Below are positions 11,773 through 21,299 of a stretch of 64,000 bases of DNA, piece after piece. A model generated the notes under the pieces. That model saw only the letters and a list, made by a program, of their open reading frames with translations, searched no databases and was not told the origin of the DNA. Numbering within the stretch: position 1 is the first letter of the stretch; every line of letters starts with the position of its first letter. This stretch comes from Epiperipatus broadwayi (lineage: Eukaryota > Onychophora > Udeonychophora > Euonychophora > Peripatidae): positions 7,955,194-8,019,193 of the forward strand of contig JAQFVV010012420.1 of NCBI GenBank assembly GCA_028023455.1, written 5' to 3'. The translations under genes were made by a program, and so were the position numbers.

Positions 11773-13198
11773 ATTTTAGTGTACCAATAACTCAGGTGAA
11801 AATTAATTAATCCAATCACAATTTGTAAAGCCATTTTGTTATTCCAGTAATCTAGAGAAATTACCTTTAAATATGAATAAACAAATACAAATTTCATACT
11901 CACATCTAAAGTAGATAATGATGAAGATGATTGAGCCTAAAACAGGCTATATTTCCTAATCAACTTCCAAAAATTAACACTAGTATTTTGAAAAAGTTTT
12001 TCTTTTTACTCAGCAATAATTTAATTTAAATAAAAAATAATACATTTTATTCTTTTATGAGGGGATCATGCTAAATAAATCAATTTCAAAAACCAGGATC
12101 CCTCAATATACAAAACATTCCAGCATTTTTTTTTGCTCAGTAGTTAAACAGTCTCTAATTAAAATATATTTTTCTCTTAATTAAAAGGTGCTATAATGAC
12201 CATTTGGAAATGAATGTTGCTAAATAAAAGAGCACTGATAACTTGAATTAAAACTAACAACAATTTATTTCACAATTAAAATTAATTGACATATATATAT
12301 ACATGCACAGACACAAAATTAAAACTAATTATTTTCAAATGCATTCATATAGAAAAACATATAAAAATAAATCAATACATATAAAATGAATATTAATAGA
12401 GAAATCAGATTGTATTGACTTAAGACCTTTTAAATATAGTTTTTTTTTAAAGTTTTAACTATTTCAGAAAAGTTAGCATCACTTTCATTTGAAATTAAAA
12501 TTTCTTTGTTTTCTTTTTAAAATTGCAAAAAAAACCAAATGGACTGTGCATGTGCCAATACCATCATTCTCCGTGTTCGAGTTCCTATTTAAAATGGCAT
12601 ATTGCATGTTAAAATTGGACAAAGTCCTGATTTTTTATTAATATTTTTATTAGTTAGTTCATTTAATTTTTTTTTTGCTCAGTTTATTAGATTGCACAGA
12701 GAAAAGAAAGGTATAAAATTTTCATTCACCAGTGATTAATAAAATGGATTCACAACAATTTGATTATTTTGCACTTTCAAGGTCTTCATCCTGAAAATAA
12801 ATGTAATATATGTAAATATTCAATTTTAGATTTTTTTATTATTTAATAATATTATTTAAAAATTTTTTATTTGAGAAATATATAATTTATTTGTGGTTGT
12901 ATTTGTACTAGTGTGTCAACATAGTATATAAATAACACCTATATTCAAATATTATAAAAGTAGTGATTTATGTGCAATGTAATTTTGGGGCTCTGATCTA
13001 TGTTTGAGGCAACCTTATTTTATAAACATAATGATTCTCAAAAGGTTTAATAATTTATTAGTGTGTCTAAATTTGTAATTGTATGTTTGTGTTTGTACTC
13101 GCATGTCTGTGTTTGTATAACAAGTAATGATTTTCATATATAAAATTAGGCTATTATAGAACAGCACAATGTAAATTTTAAGACTGATTATCAGATGC

Positions 13199-13470
13199 AC
13201 AGAAAGATTGCAGTTGATGAAGCAATCACAAAATTTACTGGGCATAGTGTAATGTGAAAATATACTCTTAAAACCAATAAAGAGAGGTTTCAAGTGGTGT
13301 GTGTGATGATAGCCAAACCAATAAAGAGAGGTTTTAAGTGGTGTGTGTGATGATAGCCATAATGATTACATAAACCACATGCAATTGAATGCAGGTAAAG
13401 AATCAAATCCTGATTTTTGCCCATGCTGTGAAGTCAGTGATTTTTCACTATCTTGCATCACATTATTTCA
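13199..13470 (+). pseudogene. piggyBac transposase fragment
   Basis: The reading VDEAITKFTGHSV is followed by KPIKRGFKWCV and, after a frameshift, CDDSHNDYINHMQLNAGK. This parallels the piggyBac (DDE_Tnp_1_7) core, normally DEAMI.F.GRS ... KPIKRGFK.W...D, which holds the first two catalytic aspartates for cut-and-paste at TTAA sites. A 44-bp tandem duplication (13271-13314 and 13315-13358) falls inside it, duplicating the KPIKRGFK segment, and several stops interrupt it. It is clearly a dead copy. The family assignment rests on this short motif block. Confidence 0.65.
13271..13358 (+). repeat. 44-bp tandem duplication inside piggyBac fragment
   Basis: Two copies of 44 bp starting AAACCAATAAAGAGAGGTTT with period 44; they differ at one or two bases. 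Confidence 0.9.
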
Positions 13471-14086
13471 AATCTATAGCTAGCAATATGCAAATAAATT
13501 ATATCTCTATGGGACAATAAATATAACAAGTTAGCATCACTGGTATGCACAAAAACTATAAAATGAATAGTGGAGACTCATTTTATTACTGATACATACA
13601 TTAGCTTTCAATTTCTTGTTTTGGATAGATAAGAAATCAATGCTATGATTACAAATGCATATCCACCTTCTGGAAATGATTTATTTTGTATTTTTTATTA
13701 GGATGAATCTTTTTCTTATAGATACTTTGAGATTTTTTAATTTTTGGAGTACAAGATAAAAATGAAGAATTCTTATGCTACTACTTTTGTACATTCTGAC
13801 ACTATGGATTATCTCAAGTAAGAAGTATTATATATGGTTTGAATGAGAATTTTGTGAGGAATACAAAGAAATTACTAATGAAGATATAATCTAAAACTTA
13901 GTTAATGATAAATTAGAAATTATGAACAAACAATAAAATAATTTTTGGGGGATTAAAATTTCTTTTTTTTAACTTACTTTTTACTGGTAATCATTATTTG
14001 TCATAGCATGTTATTTTATTAATACTTCCATTACTGATTAGAATGTCATGAAAAACATAATATTTTCTCTGTCAACTGGTTTCCTT

Positions 14087-15537
14087 GATATTTGCATATT
14101 AGACCTGAAATGTGGGAGACATTATATGCCTCTTCACATTTGTGATAAATGTCTATTCTTGTAATCCTGTCAAATAAACCCTGCAATCTCATCCAATAAC
14201 ATGATAAATTTACACTTTTATTTATTGTCCAGATATTGTGCAGACAAGTTCTTCTCAAAGTGTTTTTTACTTCAGTGCTGATTTATTTTCCATTTTCTGA
14301 TTAATACTACAATTTCTTTTTAAACAGTACAAAATAATGCAACATTTGGAGTTTAGATGCTACTAATATCAATGCAGTCAAGTACATCCAAGCGATGGTG
14401 TGGTAATGTTCGAGGATATAATAACAAAATAGGCCTTTATAAAGAAATGTAGTTGGAAGGTTCCAGAATTCCATTTTTGACAGTGATCTGATTTATTTAC
14501 AGCTGGGCTTGAAAATTAACATCCATAGAATGGGGGAAAACAGAGCTTGGTTTAGCAGAGAAAAACATAAAATTGGAGTCCCTAACAAAATCATTGACAT
14601 TGACAAGAGACTTTTGGACAAAAAGAAAAAAACAAGCCAGACAAATTCTTTCAGAACAGTGGATGTTTGATGGCTTGTGCAAGGAGACTGATGAGTGTTT
14701 CATCATGAGAATTCATGATAGAATCATGGCAACTCTGATGGAAGCCATCAAACAAAATGTGGAAGAGGACTTGACAATTTATTCAGACTGTTGAAAAGCC
14801 TATAAAACTTCTGAATTATGAGCTGTGATTTTCAACTATTTTCATGTGAATCACATTAAGTAAGTCTCCATTTTGAAAAAAAATTAGTTTAACACTCCAT
14901 TTTGGAACAAAATTTTGTCCATTTCAAAATAAAGTAGAATAGTCAAATTATTGTTTTATCATCATGACAATTTTTATGTATTACACAGTAAGTATGTTTT
15001 CATTTTAAGCGTGTTGTAATTTTATGCCAGATATACACATAATATTTTAGATATAATATTTAGAAATGCTAATATTTTAGATATAAATGTCATAATATTT
15101 TAGTTTTATTTATTTATTTATTTTTGCCATTTTTGCTTTAGTGATTGTTTTGTAATTTCATGACAAGCTTAAATATCTGTATTTAAAGTAATATTTAAGA
15201 ATTGCATAATGCCATGTCATATTTAATATATTTTGTGTGAAATTATATTTTTAATATTGTTAAAAATGTACTTTTACAGATTTAGTCTGGTGAAATTAGT
15301 GTCATGTATTAGAGCTGCTATGCCTTTTCACATACATATTCAGATTGCCGATAACTTTGTATGAAAATATCATGTACACATGGTTTGTTTTGATGAATTT
15401 ATCATTTTAAGTTTGTACAAGTTCCAGTGTACACGTTATTTGGTCAGATCATGAGATTAGAAAGTTATCTGTGGATTGATATAAATGTGGAAAGATGTAG
15501 CAGATCTAATATGTTGCAAATCTAATACACAAGTACC
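14087..15537 (+). mobile_element. Merlin-family DNA transposon, 1.45 kb
   Basis: The ends form imperfect inverted repeats. The left GATATTTGCATATTAGACC pairs with the reverse complement of the right end, GGTACTTGTGTATTAGATT; about 15 of 21 terminal positions match and every mismatch I see is a transition. The element is flanked by an 8-bp duplication, GTTTCCTT (14079-14086) and ATTTCCTT (15538-15545), the TSD size known for Merlin. R1 copy A near 8520 shows the empty site with a single ATTTCCTT. Inside is a Merlin/IS1595-type transposase remnant. The element is decayed and not autonomous now. Confidence 0.75.
14390..14880 (+). pseudogene. Merlin (IS1595/ISXO2-like) transposase pseudogene
   Basis: Plus-strand frames give, in order: a cysteine-containing segment near WRC/RCGN, a hydrophobic helix resembling the region before the catalytic core, then LSEQWMFDGLCKETDECF, DRIMATLMEAIKQNV and LTIYSDC. 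The last three match the DDE_Tnp_IS1595 core, where .QWVFGG.....G..F, D...TL...I... and I.SDCW.AY are typical. The Asp of YSDC would be the second catalytic acidic residue. Immediately after it a stop replaces the usual Trp, and the downstream NHIK segment continues the family pattern. The first acidic motif (usually IDE) is mutated. It lies in the centre of the terminal-repeat-bounded element at 14087-15537. Confidence 0.75.
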
Positions 15538-15764
15538 ATTTCCTTTTTAAATGTTTCATTTTCAAGACACAATAAAGTCAATCAAGGCCCAAATTTTCCA
15601 TAGGCATTTAAAATTAGTCCTGGCTTAGGCATTCATGTTCAAGTTCAGGAAGCTCAAATGAAATCTACATAGTTTATGGTAAATAAACTTTAGTCCCTAG
15701 CAATACATATTCTCTGGCCATATCAACAAATGATCATTGGGTTTCATATTTCTGACAAGGAAGA

Positions 15765-15863
15765 TTTTTTTCTCATATGTCATAGCATCAGCCAGGAAGT
15801 GAACCCGCTAACCCGGGACAACTGTTTGTAAAGCAGCTGTCGCTGACCTCTTGACCACCAAAC
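15765..15863 (-). mobile_element. tRNA-derived SINE (minus orientation) in R1 copy B
   Basis: The reverse complement shows the same tRNA-like head and GGGTTCRC-type B box as 8748-8847, with the A-rich tail on the left. It occupies the equivalent place in R1 (between TTTCATATTTCTGACAAG and CTGTGAAAT/CCTGAAAT) but in the opposite orientation to the copy A SINE. Confidence 0.7.
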
Positions 15864-16274
15864 TCAACCCTGAAATATTTTTTTAGCCATGTTAAAAGTT
15901 TTATTAAAACAACAAATGAAGAGAAAAATAGTTTCCCCAAAAATGTCTCCCTTTATATTTTCTCCCATCAATTTTTTTTACATTTTTTTTTAAAAAAAAA
16001 TTATAAGTATACAATCGATCAGTAATTAAAAGACAGTAATAAATTGAAAACTTCTTATCTTTTGATTACTGTGTGTAGATTCATTTGCTATCAGTAAATC
16101 TGATCAAACCAGCAAGCATCACATGATCACATCTCCAATACTAGCACATAATTGTTTATAAACAAAGCAAAGCCAAACTTCATATAGCAGTGCCACCTGT
16201 GCTAAACAGAGTAATCAATGGATGCCAGAAGGCCTGTGCATAAAATCCCTATCTAATTCCTACTCATCCAATAT

Positions 16275-16314
16275 CCCCAGACTAATTTCTGACTTGTGGC
16301 CTTCGTCAGTGAGG
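16275..16314 (-). ncRNA. Type I hammerhead ribozyme, family A copy 1
   Basis: On the minus strand: stem I CCTCA, core CTGACGA, stem II AGGC/loop CACAA/GTCA (one change from copy 3), core GAAA, stem III TTAG, then TC and stem I partner TGGGG. Stem III is weakened (TTAG for CTAG) and stem II carries a substitution, so activity may be reduced. Confidence 0.75.
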
Positions 16315-16732
16315 AGTTTTGGATCTGAGAGCACTGCATCTAGATCTTAGGATCTAATGCAACCCTCCAGCAACCACCTTTTATCTCTACTTAACTACAA
16401 AACTATGAGCATGAAATTGAAAACACAAAAAATATTTTCAATCTAAGCTCAATAGCTTATATAGTCATATGGGTCTGAACTCAGTTCAGAACCCATACAT
16501 TTTGGTGTCTTTGGCTCTTTAACAACCATAGCCACCACTACCCTATTAGGCAGGATTGGTGTTAAATCAGCAAGCATCACATGATCACATCTCCAATACT
16601 AGCACATAATTGTTTATAAACAAAGCAAAGCAAAACTTCATATAGCAGTGCCACCTGTGCTAAACAGAGTAATCAATGGATGCCAGAAGGCTTGTGCATA
16701 AAATCCCTATCTAATGCATACTCATCCAATAT

Positions 16733-16772
16733 CCCCATACTAGTTTCTGGCTTGTGGCCTTCGTCAGTGAGG
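16733..16772 (-). ncRNA. Type I hammerhead ribozyme, family A copy 2
   Basis: On the minus strand: CCTCA, CTGACGA, AGGC-CACAA-GCCA, GAAA, palindromic stem III CTAG, cleavage dinucleotide UA, then TGGGG. All invariant core residues are present. The nucleotide at the cleavage site is A rather than C, which hammerheads allow (any base but G). Confidence 0.8.
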
Positions 16773-17348
16773 AGCTTTGGATCTGAGAGCACTGCATCTA
16801 GATCTTAGGATCTAATGCAACCCTCCAGCAACCACCTTTTATCTCTATTTAACTACAAAACTATGAGCATGAAATTGAAAACACAAAAATATTTTCAATC
16901 TAAGCTCAATAGCCAGAAACTAGTCTGGGGATATTGGATGAGTAGGCATTAGATAGGGATTTTATGCACAAGCTTTCTGGCATCCATTGATTACTCTGTT
17001 TAGCACAGGTGGCACTGCTATATAAAGTTTTGCTTTGCTTTGTTTATAAACAATTATGTGCTAGTATTGGAGATGTGATCATGTGATGCTTGCTGGTTTA
17101 ACACCAATCCTGCCTAATAGGGTAGTGGTGGCTATGGTTGTTAAAGAGCCAAAGACACCAAAATATATGGGTTCTGAACTGAGTTCAGACCCATGTGACT
17201 ATATAAGCTATTGAGCTTAGATTTAAAATATTTTTTGTGTTTTCAATTTCATGCTCATAGTTTTGTAGTTAAGTAGAGATAAAAGGTGGTTGCTGGAGGG
17301 TTGCATTAGATCCTAAGATCTAGATGCAGTGCTCTCAGATCCAAAGCT

Positions 17349-17388
17349 CCTCACTGACGAAGGCCACAAGCCAGAAACTAGTCTGGGG
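17349..17388 (+). ncRNA. Type I hammerhead ribozyme, family A copy 3
   Basis: CCTCA-CTGACGA-AGGC-CACAA-GCCA-GAAA-CTAG-TC-TGGGG. Stem I pairs CCUCA with UGGGG (one G.U). The core CUGANGA...GAAA is complete. Stem III is the 4-nt palindrome CUAG, which cannot fold alone with a loop and so suggests dimerisation. Predicted cleavage is after 17383. Confidence 0.85.
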
Positions 17389-17761
17389 ATATTGAATGAG
17401 TAGGCATTAGATAGGAATTTTATGCACAAGCCTTCTGGCATCCATTGATTACTCTGTTTAGCACAGGTGGCACTGCTATATGAAGTTTTGCTTTGCTTTG
17501 TTTTTAAATCTGTTCAAATTAATTTTTTTTTTTTTAAACAAAAATTGAAATATAATTATTTCAATCTCTTTTTTTTATTTTTTAAGCCATCTTCCATGGA
17601 TTTAATTTATTAAAATTCATTTTAATAAATGTTACAAGTTTTATTTAACCATGCAAGATGCTTACATATCTATCTCACCATGCCTACACATATATGCACA
17701 TTCAAAATAATATTAATTTTTAATAATTGAATACATGCTTGCTATGCTGGGTGACCATTAT

Positions 17762-18900
17762 AATATGAAAAAATTAATGGATTTGTTTTAGAAATGTGTT
17801 TTAATAGTTTAGATATTGAAAACATGTATCAATCAGTTAATAGGGGAAAAAACCCTTAATGTGCTTCTTATTGTTTTAAAGAAATTTGAATACTTTTCTG
17901 TAGATAAGATTAAGGTTATTCATGTTTAGCTATTGTTATTAGAGGATTCTATTTATTTTTGTGTGTAATGATGTGTTTTATAAAATTAAAGAAGGATGGG
18001 TTATTGTTTACGTTATTTCTCCTTTAATGTGCTCTGTCTATATTGATTTTTTAGAGAATAGTGTTATTAATAACTTTTTGGTTCTTTAAAATTATTTGTT
18101 AGATATGTTGATAATTGTTTGTTTGTTATACAAAAAGATAAATTGAAGGATTTTTTGATAGATTGAATGCTTTTGATTCTAAAGTTAAATTTACTATTGA
18201 GGGGGGTTCATTTGAATTTGATAAGTTAAAATTTTTAGATTTAGGTGTTGATAAAGTTGATAATGTTTTATAAGGCCAGATCTTTTACTCTTAAGAAACT
18301 TTCTTTATTGAATTTTTCTTATAGAAATAGAAGACTTAATAATTTTGAAGATAATAGTTATAGTCAGAGGAGTCAATTTGCTTCTGACTATATTGAGTTA
18401 GGATAGAACCATGAATTTATTAGAAATCTTATATTTAATAAAAATGTCTATAAATTGGTTAATAATAAAGATTTAATTGATAATGTGAATAAAGAGTTTA
18501 TTTCTTTGCCCTGTAAGGCATCAATTAATAAATTTATTTATAAAAATATTTTTTTTATTGGGTGGTATGAAAGTGGACTGGAAGAAAGGCCTGAATTTAA
18601 ATTCATTATTAAATATGTGGTAGTTGTCATAAAATTTATATAGGTCAGAGTAAATTAAGTCTTAATGAAAGAGTTAAAGTTCATAAAAGTAGAGTTAAAA
18701 ATAGATATCAAAACTCAGCTTTGTATATTCATGAATTGAATATAGGTCATAAAATATTATTTGACAATCCAGAGGTTATTTTTTATGAAAAAAGTGAATT
18801 GAAAAGAAGGATAAAAGAAACTTTGATGATTTTTTTTTTTTAAAATCAGGTCATCAATCTCATGAAGACATTCTTTGATGTGAAAGGAGGTTGGTTGTTG
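17762..18900 (+). pseudogene. Penelope-like element RT/GIY-YIG pseudogene
   Basis: The plus strand in several frames shows PLE RT blocks in order: SLDIENMYQSV (RT motif A, usual form FDV.SLY.S), a frameshifted K(D/E)G block for motif B, a YVD-like block for motif C near 18100-18130, then KVKFTIEGGSFEFDKLKFLD (motif D/E). After this comes YRNRRLNNFEDNSYSQRSQF, resembling the post-RT region before the GIY-YIG nuclease, and IGQSKLSLNERVKVHK, the nuclease core. Stops and frameshifts are dense, so the copy is old. It begins exactly where R1 copy B stops and ends near a TG microsatellite. Its sequence is distinct from the PLE at 27239-28842. Confidence 0.65.
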
Positions 18901-18930
18901 AAGTAATTGTTGGGAAAACTATTTTGTTTT

Positions 18931-18933
18931 GTG

Positions 18934-18970
<37 letters not shown>

Positions 18971-18971
18971 T
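18931..18971 (+). repeat. (TA)n(TG)n microsatellite
   Basis: GTGTATATATATAT followed by about a dozen TG dinucleotides at the 3' side of the PLE remnant. Confidence 0.9.
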
Positions 18972-20322
18972 TAGTTGAATTTCACTTGGGAAGGTAATGG
19001 TTGTATAGAAATTTTAGTAAAAAATTTGATGGTTTGGATAGTATTATAGTGTTATATGAATTTTTATTTTAGAAAGATGCTTTTGTACAAATATATTGCC
19101 AATTCAGTCTTTACTTTCATGTAGATTACGTTTTCTTTGGCTTCACTATAGATGAATTATTTATTTAATTTTCAAAATGGAGGGAAGAATATTTAAATCC
19201 ACATGCAACCATTATTCTTTGGTTAGTAGATATACAAACAAATATTTCATTTGTCATTTTCAGTTGTCTTTATTCTTATTGTAATTATATGTTTGGCTAT
19301 CATCATCATGTAATATTAATTGTCAAATATCTTTAGAAAAATTCAAACTTTATTCAAACTTTTCTAATACATTCAACAATTAGAAATAAACCACAGGTTG
19401 TTTTGAATTATATTACTCTTTTTTCTTCTTCGAGTATTGCTAACCTGACAAATGGCAATGCTCACATGAAATCAAACTAAAACATCTACAGAATATTGAA
19501 TTTAAAGTACATTTTAACCAATTAGGATTTTCTCAAAACAACAGCTAATAGAAACTTTGTATAATTATCTATGAGAATCTTGCTGATTTCTTCATACTTT
19601 TTTTTTAAAGGAAAAGTTAGTGAATGGTTTACTAACATTATAGATTATCACATTAAATTGACTTCTGAAGTCATTTATCATTGTCACTTCTTTACATTTT
19701 TTTTGTACTTTTTTCTCTTTGTCCAATATTTTTTGTCTTTTTCCTGTCAAATATATGCTTTTAGTACATACATGATCTTATGTCTGTTTTTTTCTTTTCT
19801 AATCATCAGTTTGTGCTGCTTTAATCACTTTTTAATGGGACTACTGTTTTCATCAATGTACATTCTTTCATATTTACATGGTATTTTGTATAACCATTTT
19901 ATGTTTTTCAGCATTTCATTACAGAATGTAAACTTGAAATGATGAAAAACAAAAACTGCATTTGTGAAACATGATTTGAATGTGGAAGAATATACATTGG
20001 TAAAACCAATCATCCCATTTAAAAGTGGTTAAAATAGCATAAACTGATGATTAAAAAAACATGCATTTAAAGGTCCATGTATTTCTATCAAACTTGTGTT
20101 TAATTGGGAAAAATATTGAATGACAAAAAGTACAAAGAAGAAAATGTAGAAAAGCTGCTTACATGATAATGGCAAAAAAATCCCATAAGTCATCTACACT
20201 AATTCAAAATATTTGGCAATCATTTATTAATCTTAAGCTTAAGAAAAAAATGGGGAAATCAAGAGAACCTTCATAGATTAAGAATATAAAATTTCTATTG
20301 ACTGTTGCCTTTAACAGGTAGC
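18972..20322. other. AT-rich region; possible 3' UTR of the minus-strand exon
   Basis: No transposon protein was recognised. The 123-codon open stretch at 19571-19942 is Phe/Tyr/Leu-rich low complexity and is not believed. If the exon at 20323-20422 is real, part of this block would be its 3' UTR. Confidence 0.4.
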
Positions 20323-20422
20323 CTATTTGGTCTTGAGCATCATTTTAAATTCAATATTCATGAGTGTAAAGATCTCTGGTTTGTAATCCATAATAGAACC
20401 ATCTCTGGTCAGGCCATCAATT
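20323..20422 (-). CDS. Candidate terminal exon of an unidentified host gene
   Basis: On the minus strand a strong 3' splice site (ATTCTTTTCTCTTCTTCAAG, pyrimidine-rich, no internal AG) precedes a 100-bp open segment. After one base completing a split codon it reads IDGLTRDGSIMDYKPEIFTL and continues MNIEFKMMLKTK to a TAG stop at 20323-20325. The codons are less AT-biased than the surroundings and the peptide has ordinary composition for a globular protein. No similarity to the transposon families in the window was noticed and I do not recognise the protein. A spliced minus-strand gene would have further exons at higher coordinates. The segment at 52357-52455 is a candidate, but no link is shown. 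Confidence 0.45.
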
Positions 20423-21299
20423 CTTGAAGAAGAGAAAAGAATATTACTCAAAATGTTGCATTATATACTAATCTGTATGTTATTACAAACCAGATGAATG
20501 TATCTAAAAAGCTTAAACAAAGTTTGAATTTTTCTAAAAGCATGTAATTAATGTAAATAGTCCAACATGTAATTGTCATATAGATTTGTGATATGACTAC
20601 AGCTTACATCATTACTGTTACAGTAACATATATTTTTTATGCCATATATGCATGGCAACTAATATAATCTTTAGTTACTAAAGCTTAGATTAGATGGCCT
20701 AACTGGAACCATCACATGACTCCAGAAAACATTATTTGTTTCAGCAAACTTTTATTTTCATCACTTATGATACCTAATGTAAGCTTTACAGTAGGTGACA
20801 TAACTGAAATAAAAGTAAAAGTGTTCATTGCTGAAATAGCAAAGTGTAATGTGGAATCATGTGATATTTTTATTGGTATATACCAATTCTAGACACAATT
20901 AAACTGATTTCAGATGTATATGAGTTATACAGGCAATTTGTCCCAGATTGAAAACATTTTTTTTTCAATTTGAGCTAATAACTTGATAGTAAAAAGAGAA
21001 GTAAATGATGCCTGCTAGAGGAAAAGTACTTTAGATTCTATAGGATTTATATATATTTTTTTTATATATTTTAGATTCTAAAGGATTAGGTGCTAAATTT
21101 AAAGTAAATGCTAAATAAATAAATGAACTAAAGTATTATAAAGCAAAAATCGAAAAGTTATAAATGTTTAATTAAAGTAAAAATATTCTGATAAGATAAG
21201 TATTTCCATAGTAGAAAATATTTGACTAAAAGTAAGACCAGGATAGAGATTAATTAAAATGATAATTAAACAATAATTCCTATTTCAGAAATAGAACAG
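20423..21299. other. AT-rich sequence, no gene seen
   Basis: It could be intron if the exon at 20323-20422 is real. No other signal was seen. Confidence 0.45.

Larger units (their letters stand above)
12460..14003 (+). mobile_element. piggyBac-family element remnant
   Basis: This block interrupts R1 copy B: copy A runs from 'aagttttaag' to 'attttattaatac' with only a short spacer. It carries a recognisable piggyBac transposase fragment near 13199-13460. A TTAA, the piggyBac target, sits near the left edge (12454-12457), but I could not define matching terminal inverted repeats or the exact right boundary. The element is therefore degraded or rearranged, and its limits are approximate to tens of bases. 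Confidence 0.5.
16109..17505. mobile_element. Hammerhead retrozyme array, family A (tandem plus inverted)
   Basis: A roughly 456-458-bp unit occurs as one full and one nearly full copy in one orientation (about 16109-16563 and 16564-16913), then in inverse orientation (16914-17505). The insert is flanked by a 13-bp duplication, AAATCTGATCAAA (16096-16108) and AAATCTGTTCAAA (17506-17518). R1 copy A has the single site AAATCTGACCAAA near 9113. Each complete unit carries a type I hammerhead ribozyme; the distance between successive predicted cleavage sites in the inverted arm (16925/16926 to 17383/17384) is 458 nt. There is no ORF. Small tandem repeats with hammerheads, no proteins and PLE-like target duplications match metazoan retrozymes, which are thought to move as circular RNAs copied by Penelope-like reverse transcriptases. 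Confidence 0.8.
11773..17761 (+). repeat. Repeat R1, copy B (nest of four insertions)
   Basis: R1 sequence occurs at 11773-12459, about 14004-14086, 15538-15764, 15864-16108 and 17506-17761. These pieces are collinear with copy A (4284-4857 and 8342-9375). The interruptions are, in order, a piggyBac remnant, a Merlin element, a SINE and a hammerhead array. The R1 match stops at 17761, where a Penelope-like remnant begins. At each junction copy A reads straight through. Confidence 0.75.

Noticed and set aside
19571-19942. 123-codon plus-strand ORF rich in Phe, Tyr and Leu
   Set aside because: Composition follows T-rich low-complexity DNA, there are no family motifs, and hydrophobic runs of this kind appear on T-rich strands throughout the window.
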